DNA of 64,000 nt from Lysobacter sp. (GCA_011526085.1 WYBC01000038.1:62001-126000), one strand, 5' to 3'. Positions 52,118-61,360 are shown, numbered from the stretch's first letter. Notes: a model not told the origin generated them from the sequence alone. Translations and numbers: made by a program.

Positions 52118-52942
52118 CTAGAACAGCGTGACCGTACAGGCGCCGAGGTAGGCGCGGGCGCCGTAGAGCGCGCTGACCGGCGCGTTGGCGGCCACGACGG
52201 TCGGGCCCAGCGAGGTGTAGACGCGCCAGGGTGAGCCGGCCAGCGCCGACTGTGTCGCATAAGTGCTGCCCGCGTAGCTGATCTGGCGGACATGACGCAG
52301 CGGGCCGTAGCCGCTGGGATACGTCCAGTACTTCACCTGCGCCGTGCCGCTGGCGCATGCGGCGCTGCTGGCGAGATCGTTGGTGGTGAACCACGATGTC
52401 TGCGCATTGGCGCCTTCGCGGGAAAAGCTGAAGTGGATGTGGTCGTAATGCGGGCCGCAGGTGGGACAACTGCGGAAGCCGCCGGGTTGATCGGAGGACC
52501 AGATCGAATCCTTCCAGATGATTTCGATGATGCCGAGGCGGCGCGCCTTTGAATGCCGATTGCCGTATTCGTCGGTCGCGAGGATCCAGTCGACGATGGC
52601 CTGCGCGCGGGGCTCGCTGGCGTTGACGTAGAAATCGAGCGCCCGGCCTTCGCGATGATAAGAGGTCGCGCTGACGTTGCAGGGCCGGCCGATGTGCCAG
52701 TTGGGGTTGTACTGATTGGGCGCGCCGAACCAGAAGCCCAGCAAGCCGCGCAGCCGGTCTGGACCGGGCTTGTTGGTCGGATCGCAGAGCGGGGGATATT
52801 GATTGCGCGCCGGATACGGTTCGAGATTGTTCGGCGGATAGGGCCATCCCAGTTCGTAGACTTCGGCTTTCGCCGGTGTCGCGATGCCTGCGAGCGTGAA
52901 GGACAGCGTTGCCGCGATGAGCGGAAATTTGAATGGCGTCAT
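52118..52942 (-). CDS. Exported protein with M15-like peptidase motif
   Basis: Signal peptide MTPFKFPLIAATLSFTLAGIATPAKAE, then a fold with YHREGRALDFYV and HYDHIHFSFS, which fit the HxxxxxxD...HxH zinc pattern of the peptidase M15/VanY and ARB-type domains. Such enzymes cut D-Ala-D-Ala or related bonds. The last 90 residues look like a separate beta domain. Length 274 aa. Divergent AraC gene upstream. Confidence 0.7.
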   Translation of the reverse strand: MTPFKFPLIAATLSFTLAGIATPAKAEVYELGWPYPPNNLEPYPARNQYPPLCDPTNKPGPDRLRGLLGFWFGAPNQYNPNWHIGRPCNVSATSYHREGRALDFYVNASEPRAQAIVDWILATDEYGNRHSKARRLGIIEIIWKDSIWSSDQPGGFRSCPTCGPHYDHIHFSFSREGANAQTSWFTTNDLASSAACASGTAQVKYWTYPSGYGPLRHVRQISYAGSTYATQSALAGSPWRVYTSLGPTVVAANAPVSALYGARAYLGACTVTLF

Positions 52943-53042
52943 GTTCGTATTCTCCCTGTCGTGATCGACGCCAAGAGTGGTACGCCAGCCATCATTAAAC
53001 TTTCGATAACGTTTCGTGAAGCCGATGCCCGGTCCGGGCAGA

Positions 53043-53075
53043 GCGCGCAGGGCGGGCTTGCGCCCGCACTGTGGC
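53043..53075. repeat. REP-like palindrome near the AraC gene end
   Basis: CAGGGCGGGCTTGCGCCCGCACTG: a 6-bp stem GCGGGC/GCCCGC (53052-53067) in a GGCGGG context similar to the 47-kb pair, without a clear GTAG. Confidence 0.35.
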
Positions 53076-53082
53076 GTTGAAG

Positions 53083-54009
53083 TCATCCGGTGCGAACGCC
53101 ATCCTGCGCGCGCAGGCTCTCGATGTCGCGGATGGGCGGTGCGCCGAACATGCGCGCATATTCCCGGCTGAACTGCGAGACGCTCTGGTAGCCGACGCGA
53201 TAGGCGACGCTCTGCGCGTCCATCTTCCCGGCGATGAGCAGATGCCGGGCTTCGGTGAGCCGCAGGCGCTTCTGGTACTGCACCGGGCTCATCGCGGTCA
53301 CGGCCTTGAAATGCTGGTGGAACGAGGACGGACTCATGTTCGCCATCTCGGCCAGCTCCTCCACGCGGACCGGTTCCGCGATCTTCGTCCTGATGCGCCG
53401 GATGATCTGTCCGATCCTGTAGGTCCTGCTGCCGGTCATGGCCATCTGCGCGATCGCGCGACCGTAGGGGCTGTTGAGCACGCGATAGTGGAATTCGCGC
53501 AGCACCAGCGGTGCGAGCACGGGGATGTCGCGCGGGGCATCGAGCAGCCGCGCCAGTCGCAACGCCGATGCCAGCATGTCCGCATCCATTTCGCCCACGA
53601 ACAGACCGCGCGTCGTTTCGGCGCGGGTCCAGCCGACGTCGTCCGATTGCGCGATGAGGTCGGCCAGGGTCCGCGCATCGAGATCGATGGCCAGGCACAG
53701 ATAAGGCGCCTCGCGCGAGGCTTCGACCACCTGGCCCACCAGCGGCAGGTCCACGGAAACGGCGAGGAACTGCGGCGGTGCATACCGGTAGATCTCGTCT
53801 TCCAGCAGCACCTGCTTGGCGCCCTGGACGATCACGCAGATGGACGGCTGGTAGACGCTCGGCAACTGCATCTGCCGCACGGACAGGCGGATGCAGTGGA
53901 GGCCGTCGATGGGCGTGCGGTGCATCCCGTCACCGTTGGAGTGGCGATCGATCAGTCCCCCGAGCGCGTGCAGGTCGGGCGCCATCAAGTGATTGATTTC
54001 GTTTGCCAT
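53083..54009 (-). CDS. AraC family transcriptional regulator (308 aa)
   Basis: An N-terminal ligand/dimer domain of the AraC-type N-terminal family (residues about 20-180: PSVYQPSICVIVQGAKQVLLEDEIYRY) and a C-terminal pair of helix-turn-helices (VRVEELAEMANMSPSSFHQHFKAVTAMSPVQYQKRLRL). It is divergent from the SDR gene 167 bp away, which it very likely controls. The ATG at 54009 begins the family sequence. Confidence 0.87.
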   Translation of the reverse strand: MANEINHLMAPDLHALGGLIDRHSNGDGMHRTPIDGLHCIRLSVRQMQLPSVYQPSICVIVQGAKQVLLEDEIYRYAPPQFLAVSVDLPLVGQVVEASREAPYLCLAIDLDARTLADLIAQSDDVGWTRAETTRGLFVGEMDADMLASALRLARLLDAPRDIPVLAPLVLREFHYRVLNSPYGRAIAQMAMTGSRTYRIGQIIRRIRTKIAEPVRVEELAEMANMSPSSFHQHFKAVTAMSPVQYQKRLRLTEARHLLIAGKMDAQSVAYRVGYQSVSQFSREYARMFGAPPIRDIESLRAQDGVRTG

Positions 54010-54175
54010 GTGCGAGCGATGGTACGTCCGTGCCGACCGTGCTTCAACGTCGGGGCTCAGGAATCTGGAGGATTGTGCAATCAGTCCGGAGGTCCGGGTA
54101 TCCCGGGCGCGGGCCGTCGCGACCAGACTTCCTGCCACGCGAATGACGCGGAACATTCAACCGAGGAGCAAGCAT

Positions 54176-54907
54176 ATGTCCAAGATCGTTCTCATCGCCG
54201 GCGCAAGCAGCGGGATTGGTGAAGCCACCGCCCGGACCCTGGCGAAGCACGGCCACCGCGTGGTGCTCGGTGCGCGACGCACCGACCGCCTGGAGAAGAT
54301 CGTCGCGGAGATCCGGGCCGACGGCGGTACCGCGGAGTATTCCAGACTGGATGTCGCGGACCTCGCGAGCACGCGCGCGTTCGCGGCCTTCGCCCGCGAC
54401 AGGTTCGGAAGGATCGACGTGATGTTCAACAATGCCGGCGTGATGCCCGTGTCGCCGATGAACGCGCTGAAGACGGACGAGTGGGACCGCATCGTCGACA
54501 TCAACATCAAGGGCGTCCTGAACGGCATCGCCGCGGTCCTGCCCGTGATGGAAGCGCAGGGCGGCGGGCACATCATCAGCACTGCATCCACCGGTGCCCA
54601 TGCCGTGGGCGGGCAATTCGGCGTGTACTGCGCCAGCAAGTACGCGGTGCGGGCGATCATGGAAGGGCTGCGCCAGGAAATGACGCACATCCGGGTGACC
54701 ACGCTCTCGCCGGGCGTCACCGAATCCGAACTGGGCCACGACATCTCGGTGGACGACACCGCGACCGCGGTCAGGCAACTGCGCAGCATCGCGCTGGACG
54801 TGAATGCGGTCGCGAACGCCGTGCACTACATCATCTCGCAGCCGGTCGACGTGGATGTCGGCGAGATCATCATCCGCTCGGTGCGCAGCGCCGGGCATGC
54901 GTTCTGA
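54176..54907 (+). CDS. Short-chain dehydrogenase/reductase (243 aa)
   Basis: A cytosolic NAD(P)-dependent oxidoreductase. The cofactor motif GASSGIGEA is TGxxxGIG-like; NNAG marks the NAG; the catalytic Ser/Tyr/Lys appear as STGAHAVGGQFGVYCASKYAV. ARRTD after the second strand suggests NADP. Paired with a divergent AraC regulator, an arrangement usual for substrate-induced reductases. GAGGAG ribosome site. Confidence 0.9.
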   Translation: MSKIVLIAGASSGIGEATARTLAKHGHRVVLGARRTDRLEKIVAEIRADGGTAEYSRLDVADLASTRAFAAFARDRFGRIDVMFNNAGVMPVSPMNALKTDEWDRIVDINIKGVLNGIAAVLPVMEAQGGGHIISTASTGAHAVGGQFGVYCASKYAVRAIMEGLRQEMTHIRVTTLSPGVTESELGHDISVDDTATAVRQLRSIALDVNAVANAVHYIISQPVDVDVGEIIIRSVRSAGHAF

Positions 54908-54943
54908 GGAAGGCGTGATTGAGGTGACCCGGGTCACCAGGAG

Positions 54944-54966
54944 ACTCGGGTCAGGGTCGACTTGCA
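54944..54966 (+). repeat. GTCGACTTT-type repeat, diverged copy
   Basis: ACTCGGGTCAGGGTCGACTTG, about 40 bases after the SDR stop. Confidence 0.45.
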
Positions 54967-55007
54967 GGGCTGCGATCCGCGAGGTTCGCAGCCCCGGGAA
55001 TGCGGGA

Positions 55008-56255
55008 TCAGCGCGTCGCGTCGCAGGCGGTGGGCATGGCGGCGACGGGCGCGGCGCCCTGCTGCGTTCCTGCGGCCCAGGCGTAGATCAGCAGGCCGGC
55101 GACCGCCATGGCGGCGCCGACGTAGCCGGTGGACGTCCAGCCGAAGCCGGCGCTGATCGCCATGCCGCCCAGCCAGGGACCGATCGCGTTGGCGGTGTTG
55201 AACGCGGCATGGTGCGATGCGGCCGCGAGGGTCTGCGCATCGCCCGCTACGTCCATCAGATGCGACTGCAGGATCGGGCCTAGCGCGCCCATCAGGCCGA
55301 TCGACACCGTCGCCAACAGGATCGTCGGCAGCGTGCCGGCCATCCATGGGAAGAGCAGCAGCATCGCCGTGGCCCAGGCCAGCACCATCCACGCGCCGCG
55401 CAAGCGGAAGCGGTCGGACAGCCAGCCGCCGACGAAGTTGCCGATCACGCCGCCGACGCCGAAGCCGGCCAGGCCCAGCGGAATCCAGGCCGGTGCCACG
55501 TCCGTCACTTCCAGCATCGTCGGCGCGAGATAGCTGAAGACCGAGAACATGCCGGCGAAACCGATCGCGCCGATCCCCAGCGCCTGCCACACCGGCAACC
55601 GGTTGAAGGCGCGCAGTTCGTCCAGCGGCCTGGCCTTGGGCCCGTCGATGCCGGCGGGCAGCCAGATTGCCAGCAGCATGGCGGTGGCCAGTGCGATGAG
55701 CGCGACGAAGGCGAACACCCAGCGCCAATCGATGATCTGTCCCAGCCACGTGGCCAGCGGATTGCCGATCAGGATGGCCAGGGTCAGGCCGAGCATCACC
55801 AGGCTGATCGCGCGGCCGCGCTTGTCCGGCGGACTGATCGCCACCGCCGTCAGGGCGGCGACGCCGAAGTACGCGCCGTGCGGCAGGCCGGCGATGAAGC
55901 GGAATACCAACAGGCTTTCGTAGGTTGGCCCCAGTGCGCTGGCCAGATTGCCCAGCGCGTAGAACCCCATCAGTGCCAGCAGCAGGGTCTTGCGCTGCCA
56001 GCCCGCGCCCAGGATCGCCAGCAGCGGTGCGCCCACCACCACGCCGAGCGCATAGGCGCTGATCAGGTGCCCGACCTGCGGTTCGGTGACGCCGAGGGCG
56101 ATCACCATGTTGGGCATCAACCCCATGCCGGCGAATTCGCTGGTGCCGATGGCGAAACCGCCCAGCGTCAGCCCGAACAGGATCAGGCCGACCTGACGCG
56201 GGGTCAGGTCTCCGGCGACGGCGGAGGAGGAAACGGAAGGCGGTGCGACATCCAT
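55008..56255 (-). CDS. MFS transporter, AraJ/drug-efflux type (415 aa)
   Basis: Twelve hydrophobic helices fit the major facilitator superfamily, DHA1/AraJ group. The family's N-terminal FAIGTSEFAGMGLMP and the motif A-like region (HLISAYALGVVVGAP, FIAGLPHGAYFGV) are present. Substrate unknown; relatives export sugars or chloramphenicol. It converges with the SDR gene across a GTCGACTTG repeat. Confidence 0.85.
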   Translation of the reverse strand: MDVAPPSVSSSAVAGDLTPRQVGLILFGLTLGGFAIGTSEFAGMGLMPNMVIALGVTEPQVGHLISAYALGVVVGAPLLAILGAGWQRKTLLLALMGFYALGNLASALGPTYESLLVFRFIAGLPHGAYFGVAALTAVAISPPDKRGRAISLVMLGLTLAILIGNPLATWLGQIIDWRWVFAFVALIALATAMLLAIWLPAGIDGPKARPLDELRAFNRLPVWQALGIGAIGFAGMFSVFSYLAPTMLEVTDVAPAWIPLGLAGFGVGGVIGNFVGGWLSDRFRLRGAWMVLAWATAMLLLFPWMAGTLPTILLATVSIGLMGALGPILQSHLMDVAGDAQTLAAASHHAAFNTANAIGPWLGGMAISAGFGWTSTGYVGAAMAVAGLLIYAWAAGTQQGAAPVAAMPTACDATR

Positions 56256-56479
56256 GCGGCATTGTGCTGCACTGCAGCATCCGCGGTCGACGCCGGTTCT
56301 GGAACACTGAGGGTGCGGCGTCCGGTCGTTGCGGGCGGCCGTGGGAATGCGGCCGGACAGGAAGCGGACAACGCTGGCGCTCCCGTTGGCTGGAACCCCG
56401 AGCAACGGCCCCTTTCCGGAAACCCGGAAACCGGGTCTTGCCCGTTAGGATCGAAGCACGCTCACCGAGGTCGACGAAC

Positions 56480-56932
56480 ATGCGAAAACTGCTGCTCCTG
56501 GTCGCGCTCTGCATTCCCCTGCTGGCCTCGGCTACGTCCGTTGCGCCGAAGTCGCTGGAAGCGATCGTCCGCGATGCAGACCATGTGATCGTCGCGACCG
56601 TCGTCGAAGTCGACATGATCGATGGCAAGGGCCGGCCGGTGCGCGACCCGAGGGCGCGCACGGGACCGGGCCTCGAGAACCGGATGCGCTTCCGCCTCGC
56701 GGTCGAAGAGGTCCTGTTCACGCGCGAAAGGAAACTGCCGGCCACTCTGCTGGTGCCGCTGTGGCAGATGTGGCATTACCAGCTCGACCACATGCAACAC
56801 CAGGTCACCGGCTCGAAAGGGATTTTTCTGCTGAAGGGCGGGGACTTCCAGCCCGCCTACCACGTCCAGTTCCAGCGCGATCTCGACGAACGCGCCGAGA
56901 TCGAGCGGCTGCTCCGCGCCCGAACGCCTTGA
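56480..56932 (+). CDS. Exported protein of unknown function (150 aa)
   Basis: Signal peptide MRKLLLLVALCIPLLASATS, then a beta-rich chain (ADHVIVATVVEVDMIDGKG, RFRLAVEEVLFTRERK). A conserved-looking patch VPLWQMWHYQLDHMQHQVTGSKGIFLL is unusual in having many His/Trp/Met residues and could bind metal, but no family is known. It is alone, between divergent neighbours. Confidence 0.6.
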   Translation: MRKLLLLVALCIPLLASATSVAPKSLEAIVRDADHVIVATVVEVDMIDGKGRPVRDPRARTGPGLENRMRFRLAVEEVLFTRERKLPATLLVPLWQMWHYQLDHMQHQVTGSKGIFLLKGGDFQPAYHVQFQRDLDERAEIERLLRARTP

Positions 56933-57018
56933 TCCGCGGGCGCGGAACGAGCGGAACCGCCGCATCGAGGCGAGATGCCCGACATCGGCAAGATGTCCTG
57001 ACGGATGAGGCCTTCGGC

Positions 57019-57684
57019 TTATGCGCCCTGCGGATCGAATCGCTCGCTCGTGTCCATGCGGATGTTGCGCAGGTGCGCGGTCGCGAGATGCGAGGCGTAG
57101 CGGTGTTCGGCGAAATAGCCGATCAGCAGCGAGCGTCTGCGCGCGCCGCTCCGGTTGAGGCTGCCGGCGTGCAGCAGATCGGCATCGAACACGAGGATGT
57201 CGCCCGCGTGACCCGCGAGTTGCACGCAGCGCGATTCGTCGGCGAGGTCGGGCGGCGGCGCGTCCGGCGCGGAGCGATGCGTGCCGGGGACGAGGCGCGT
57301 CGCGCCGTTGTCGGGGCCGTAGTCGTCGAAAAAGACCAGCGCGTTGACCGTGTCGCCGGGCCGATCCGCGGAGAAGTCGCGATGCAGGCCCTGCTGGCCG
57401 CCGCCCGCCAGCGGCTCGCGGCCCTCGACCTGGGCGAGGAAGAACCGCTCGCCGATCAGCGCGCCGACCGCGGCCAGCAACGACGGCAACCGGCAGACGG
57501 CCTGCACCTTCGGATCGAGATCCAGTTGCGAATGGCGCCAGTCCGCGCCGCGCGGCACCGGCCAGCGGTCCGACGGCATCACGCCCGCATCGAACGTGTC
57601 GCGAAGCGCGTCCAGCCATTCGGCCGGGACCGCGCGCTGCAGCAACGCATAGCCGTCGCGATGGAGTTGTTGGCGGTCGATCAT
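57019..57684 (-). CDS. Phytanoyl-CoA dioxygenase (PhyH) family protein
   Basis: A 2-oxoglutarate/Fe(II)-dependent oxygenase of 221 aa. The metal triad is LHRDFS (HxD) and the distal His in DADLLHAGSLNRS, with an Arg after it for 2-oxoglutarate. The cofactor fold and ending match the PhyH family. The substrate is unknown. It is divergent from the GH16 gene. Confidence 0.85.
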   Translation of the reverse strand: MIDRQQLHRDGYALLQRAVPAEWLDALRDTFDAGVMPSDRWPVPRGADWRHSQLDLDPKVQAVCRLPSLLAAVGALIGERFFLAQVEGREPLAGGGQQGLHRDFSADRPGDTVNALVFFDDYGPDNGATRLVPGTHRSAPDAPPPDLADESRCVQLAGHAGDILVFDADLLHAGSLNRSGARRRSLLIGYFAEHRYASHLATAHLRNIRMDTSERFDPQGA

Positions 57685-58063
57685 GGGGGCGTCGATGGCG
57701 GTGTCGATGGCATTCTCGGATGCGCGATGTTGTACCGGGTCTTCGCCGGAAAGGACAGCGTCGGGAGGCGCGATTGCGCCGCGTCTTCGGGCGGCGGTAT
57801 ATTCCGGGCGCGCATGGCCGCCATCGGATTGGAGCCGATGCGCGATGCCGCGGGAGGTGCCCATCGGTTCACGCCATCGAACCGCGCCATCGAACCGCGC
57901 CATCGATGCAAGGCGACACGGCAAGGCAATACGGCAAAGCAACATGCAACAGGGGGCGCCGATCCACGGGACAACCGTGATCGAACACGCCGAAGCGCAG
58001 ACACGGAATCGACAGGCCGACGATGTCGTCGCGCCTCGAAACGCCACGCACAGGGAGCCGGTG
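57685..58063. other. Intergenic region between divergent PhyH and GH16 genes
   Basis: 379 bases. Includes a short tandem repeat, CGCCATCGAACCG (57872-57884, 57885-57897 and a partial third). Otherwise I see no gene or clear promoter. Confidence 0.5.
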
Positions 58064-58870
58064 ATGAGCAAGACGCTGCACACGAATGTTCTGCAGGCCG
58101 CGGATGGATGGACGGTCGCCGCGAATCTGTCGTTTTCCGACGGGCCCGATGTGGACCGCACGGTCTGGACCAGTCCGCACTGGATCTCGAGCAGCGACAA
58201 CCCTTCGTTTCTCGGACGGACCGCGCTCCGCAACCTGCCCGACTTCGGCATTCCGCTGGGCTGCGTGCCGGTGGCCAACGGACGCGCGCAGCTGATCCTC
58301 AGTTCCTGGAATCCGCGCGATCCGGACAACACCTCGTTTCTCGGCGCGCAGATCAGCACGCGCGAGAAATGGGGACTGGGCAGTTACGAGAAGGTCGCGT
58401 TCCAGGCGCGGGTGCGTTGCCCGTTCGGCATGCCGGGCGGTGCCGTGGCGTCGCTGTTCAGCTACAACCTGCTGTCGACCGATCCGTTCCAGCACGACGA
58501 GATCGACTTCGAGTTCGCCTCGAACTTCTGGCAGGGCGTGCACGAAGCGATCAACACCAATGTCTACATCGACGACAATGCCGGCATCGATCAGGTCGTG
58601 CCGACCACGGTCGATTTTTCCGGCCCGATCGACTTCATGATCGTCTGGTCGTCCGAGGACATCCGCTGGTACATCAACGATGCGCTCGTGCGCACCGAGA
58701 CCAGCGTGCCGCAGTCGGACATGAGCCTCACCCTGAATTTCTGGGTGCCGGGCAGCGACTGGGGCTGGGCCTACAACGCGGATCTGCAGGCGGCCGCGGC
58801 GCCCGGCACCCAGTGGATCTACGAAGTGTACTGGGCCAACGTCTACGTCCAGGGCGCGAAGGGCGGGTAG
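58064..58870 (+). CDS. GH16 family glycoside hydrolase without signal peptide
   Basis: A laminarinase/licheninase-like GH16 enzyme (268 aa). The catalytic motif is DEIDFE with Glu146 as nucleophile, Asp148 and Glu150 as acid/base. Jelly-roll blocks are visible (ASLFSYNLLSTDPFQ before, IDFMIVWSSEDIRWYIND after). It would cut beta-1,3/1,4-glucans. No signal peptide is found at this start or in an upstream in-frame extension, which is odd for a secreted family. AGGGAG ribosome site. Confidence 0.83.
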   Translation: MSKTLHTNVLQAADGWTVAANLSFSDGPDVDRTVWTSPHWISSSDNPSFLGRTALRNLPDFGIPLGCVPVANGRAQLILSSWNPRDPDNTSFLGAQISTREKWGLGSYEKVAFQARVRCPFGMPGGAVASLFSYNLLSTDPFQHDEIDFEFASNFWQGVHEAINTNVYIDDNAGIDQVVPTTVDFSGPIDFMIVWSSEDIRWYINDALVRTETSVPQSDMSLTLNFWVPGSDWGWAYNADLQAAAAPGTQWIYEVYWANVYVQGAKGG

Positions 58871-59059
58871 GCGCACGCCGTCCGCGCGGAGCGACGTTCC
58901 GCGCGGCGCCGATGTCGGCGGGATCGGGCCGCGCGGTCGCAGCCTGCGGCCGTGGCATGCCACCACGGCATGCCAAAGTTTCCAGCGTTGGACGCCGGCC
59001 GTCGCAAAGCCTGCACGCCCGCGGTATCTTCCCGCATCGATTCCCACTGGAGCCATTGC

Positions 59060-59485
59060 ATGCGCATGTTCGCCGTTCTCGCCCTGTTGACCTTCGCCGC
59101 GGCCGTCCAGGCCGGCGACGCCAGGCCTTATGGCAAGCCGCTGCCGGAAGGCGCATCCACGCCGATCGCGCAGGCGGTCGCCCAGTTCGATGCGCATGCG
59201 GGCAAGCCCGCGCGCTTCAGCGGACGCATCGCCGAAGTCTGCCAGGCCGAAGGCTGCTGGATGGTGCTGGAGGACGACGGCCAGACCGCGCGGGTGATGT
59301 TCGGCGACCATGCGTTCCAGATTCCGAAGGACAGCGCCGGCCGCGCCGAAGTCCATGGCGTGCTGTCGCGCAAGCAGCTCACCCCGGCCCAGATCAAGCA
59401 CCTGGAAGAAGACAGCAAGGGCCTGCCGGTGTCCCCGGTCGAGTACCGCATCCTCGCCGACGGCTTGGTGCTGCAGGCGCCGTGA
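59060..59485 (+). CDS. DUF4920 domain exported protein (141 aa)
   Basis: Signal peptide MRMFAVLALLTFAAAVQAG, then the DUF4920 pattern with ARFSGRIAEVCQAEGCWMVLEDDG, RVMFGDHAFQIPKD and VHGVLSRKQL. The two cysteines of VCQAEGCW resemble a metal or redox site. The role is not known. It is downstream of the GH16 gene by 189 bases. Confidence 0.8.
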   Translation: MRMFAVLALLTFAAAVQAGDARPYGKPLPEGASTPIAQAVAQFDAHAGKPARFSGRIAEVCQAEGCWMVLEDDGQTARVMFGDHAFQIPKDSAGRAEVHGVLSRKQLTPAQIKHLEEDSKGLPVSPVEYRILADGLVLQAP

Positions 59486-59562
59486 GCGGCAGCGCCACCC
59501 AGGCTCGATGACATCATCTGGATGGCATCATGCTGCGACAGGCCGGATCAGGGGGCGGTTCG

Positions 59563-59970
59563 ATGACGCAGGATTTCCAGGACATCACGTTCAACCGCAA
59601 TCACAGGCAGGAGAGCGCCGCGAGGGAGGCGGCGATCGGATTGCGGTACGTGATCGCCGCAATCGCGATGAACATCGTCGTGATCGTGCTTGCGCTCGTC
59701 GTCGAAGCCAGCTCGATGGACGGTGCCGGCATCCTGGCGCTGCCGGTCGCGATCCTCGCGATCTGCGCCTTCGGCTGCGGCGCATACGGCATCTATTCGA
59801 TGCTCGATGCGCTCGGCTGGTCCGGCTTCGCCAGCGCCTTCGTCATCGCGTCGTTGCTGGTGCCGTATTTCAAGCTGGTCACGCTGATCGTCGTCTCGGT
59901 GCTGGCGCTGAATCTTGTCCGCAACAACGGATTCGGCTTCCGGTTGTTCGGTCCGCTGAAAAAGCGATGA
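59563..59970 (+). CDS. Membrane protein of unknown function (135 aa)
   Basis: Three or four hydrophobic segments from residue 32 onward (YVIAAIAMNIVVIVLALVVEA, ILALPVAILAICAFGCGAY, SAFVIASLLVPYFKLVTLIVV). The ATG at 59563, with GGGGGCGG upstream, is preferred over 59530. It resembles small YccF/DUF-type membrane proteins but no family is assured. It ends close to a small propeller-fragment gene. Confidence 0.6.
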   Translation: MTQDFQDITFNRNHRQESAAREAAIGLRYVIAAIAMNIVVIVLALVVEASSMDGAGILALPVAILAICAFGCGAYGIYSMLDALGWSGFASAFVIASLLVPYFKLVTLIVVSVLALNLVRNNGFGFRLFGPLKKR

Positions 59971-60033
59971 TCCGCCGGCCGGGGGCGACCCGGCCGTGCG
60001 ATGCGATGCGTTCCTATCGAGGAGATGCGTGTC

Positions 60034-60417
60034 ATGGAAGAAGCGCCGAACCCCCGCGATCTGTTGTTCGTCGGAACCTATGGTCACGTGAGGGCCATCG
60101 ACAAGCGGACCGGCGAAGATCGATGGCAGACCAGTCTACCGGCCACCGGCTACGAAACCGTCAGTGTGCTGTGCGAAGGCTTCCGGGTCTTCGCGGGGTC
60201 GAAGGGCTATGTCTTCGCGCTGGATGCGAGAACCGGCGAGATTCTGTGGACCAATGGCCTGTCAGGCCTGGGCCACAACGACATGAGTCTGGCGGTGCAG
60301 ACCGCATGCGCGGAGCCGCCGCCGCTTCCGCCGCTGTCGACGGAGCGGGAGGATGCCGACATTTCCGCCGAGTTCGACGGTGAGGTCGAGGCGATCGACG
60401 AACCCGGGAAGGCATGA
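60034..60417 (+). CDS. Short PQQ-type beta-propeller repeat protein (127 aa)
   Basis: The chain has two PQQ-like repeats (VGTYGHVRAIDKRTGEDRWQTS and GSKGYVFALDARTGEILWTNG), as in BamB, then an acidic tail (STEREDADISAEFDGEVEA). A real BamB has seven or eight blades and a signal peptide; this has neither, so it may be a fragment or an intracellular partner. Start 60034 sits 9 bases after a GAGGAG site. Confidence 0.6.
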   Translation: MEEAPNPRDLLFVGTYGHVRAIDKRTGEDRWQTSLPATGYETVSVLCEGFRVFAGSKGYVFALDARTGEILWTNGLSGLGHNDMSLAVQTACAEPPPLPPLSTEREDADISAEFDGEVEAIDEPGKA

Positions 60418-60518
60418 TCCGCGGGAAGATGCAGGCATCCGCCGGTCGTCGTGACGGAGCGCCTGCGCACCTATAATCCGCATTCCGGGCGCGTGTCGCC
60501 CCTCCTGCCGGGTTCGAC

Positions 60519-61346
60519 ATGATGATTTCCGCTTCGGTGCCGCGCACGCTCCGGGTGCTGCTGGCGTCCGCGCTGGTGGCGTTCGCGATTCCCGGATCCG
60601 CGGCGCGCGCCGAATCGATGACCGCCGTCGACGCGAAATCGACGCAGCCGTCCAACGAGAAAGGCCTCGTCCGGTCGCCCGCCGGCGCGCCCGGCGGCAC
60701 CACGCGGGTGGTGCGGGTCGGCGACAAGACCCTGATCGTCCCGATGCCCGAAGGCTACGTGGCGATGGAGGATTTCGATCCGCAGATGCGCGGCCTGCTG
60801 GAGGATGCGAAGCCGGCGGACATGCTGTTGCTGGACATGCTGCTGCATGCCGAGGATCTGAATCTCGAACCGTCCGAATACGGCCGCCATGTGTCGATCG
60901 AGTTCTATACCAAGAAGGGTCTGGAGAACGTCGAGCTCGACGCGAAATCCTGGACGCAGGCCAGGCCCCTGATCGCCGGCAAGCTGCGCCGCATCGATCT
61001 GTCCCCGAAGCTCGCCGACCGGGACGACCGCATCAACGAGGCCTTCGCCGCCCGCTTCGGCGATGGCATCCGCTTCGAACAGGGCAAGCCCGGCGAACAG
61101 GTCGTCTATCGCGAAGACGAGCGGACGATCCGCATGTATCTGGTGCTGCCGATGCAGCAGACGCTGAACGGCGAAACCTATCAGGTCGAGGAAGTCCGGC
61201 TGGTGACGTTGACCCGCATGCGCAGCCGGATGGTCGGCGTCGGCGCCTCGCTGGAGTTTCCGGCCGGCAAGGCCGATATCGGCGAAGCGGTGAAACAGCT
61301 GGATGCGTTCGTCGACGCGCTGTTGAAGCTCAATCCGGCGACGTGA
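60519..61346 (+). CDS. Exported protein of unknown function (275 aa)
   Basis: Signal peptide ends near AFAIPGSAARAES. The rest reads as a single alpha/beta domain (KTLIVPMPEGYVAMEDFDPQMRGLLEDAK, NERDDRINEAFAARFGDG, FPAGKADIGEAVKQLDAFVDALLKL). The pattern is common in Xanthomonads but has no name that I can give. ATG pair at 60519/60522. It ends at a hairpin, facing the thioesterase gene. Confidence 0.6.
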   Translation: MMISASVPRTLRVLLASALVAFAIPGSAARAESMTAVDAKSTQPSNEKGLVRSPAGAPGGTTRVVRVGDKTLIVPMPEGYVAMEDFDPQMRGLLEDAKPADMLLLDMLLHAEDLNLEPSEYGRHVSIEFYTKKGLENVELDAKSWTQARPLIAGKLRRIDLSPKLADRDDRINEAFAARFGDGIRFEQGKPGEQVVYREDERTIRMYLVLPMQQTLNGETYQVEEVRLVTLTRMRSRMVGVGASLEFPAGKADIGEAVKQLDAFVDALLKLNPAT

Positions 61347-61360
61347 GGCCGCTTCGGAAG

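Noticed and set aside
57872-57905. Operator or mobile element at the CGCCATCGAACCG tandem
   Set aside because: Only two and a half copies of 13 bp, no palindrome and no link to a promoter.
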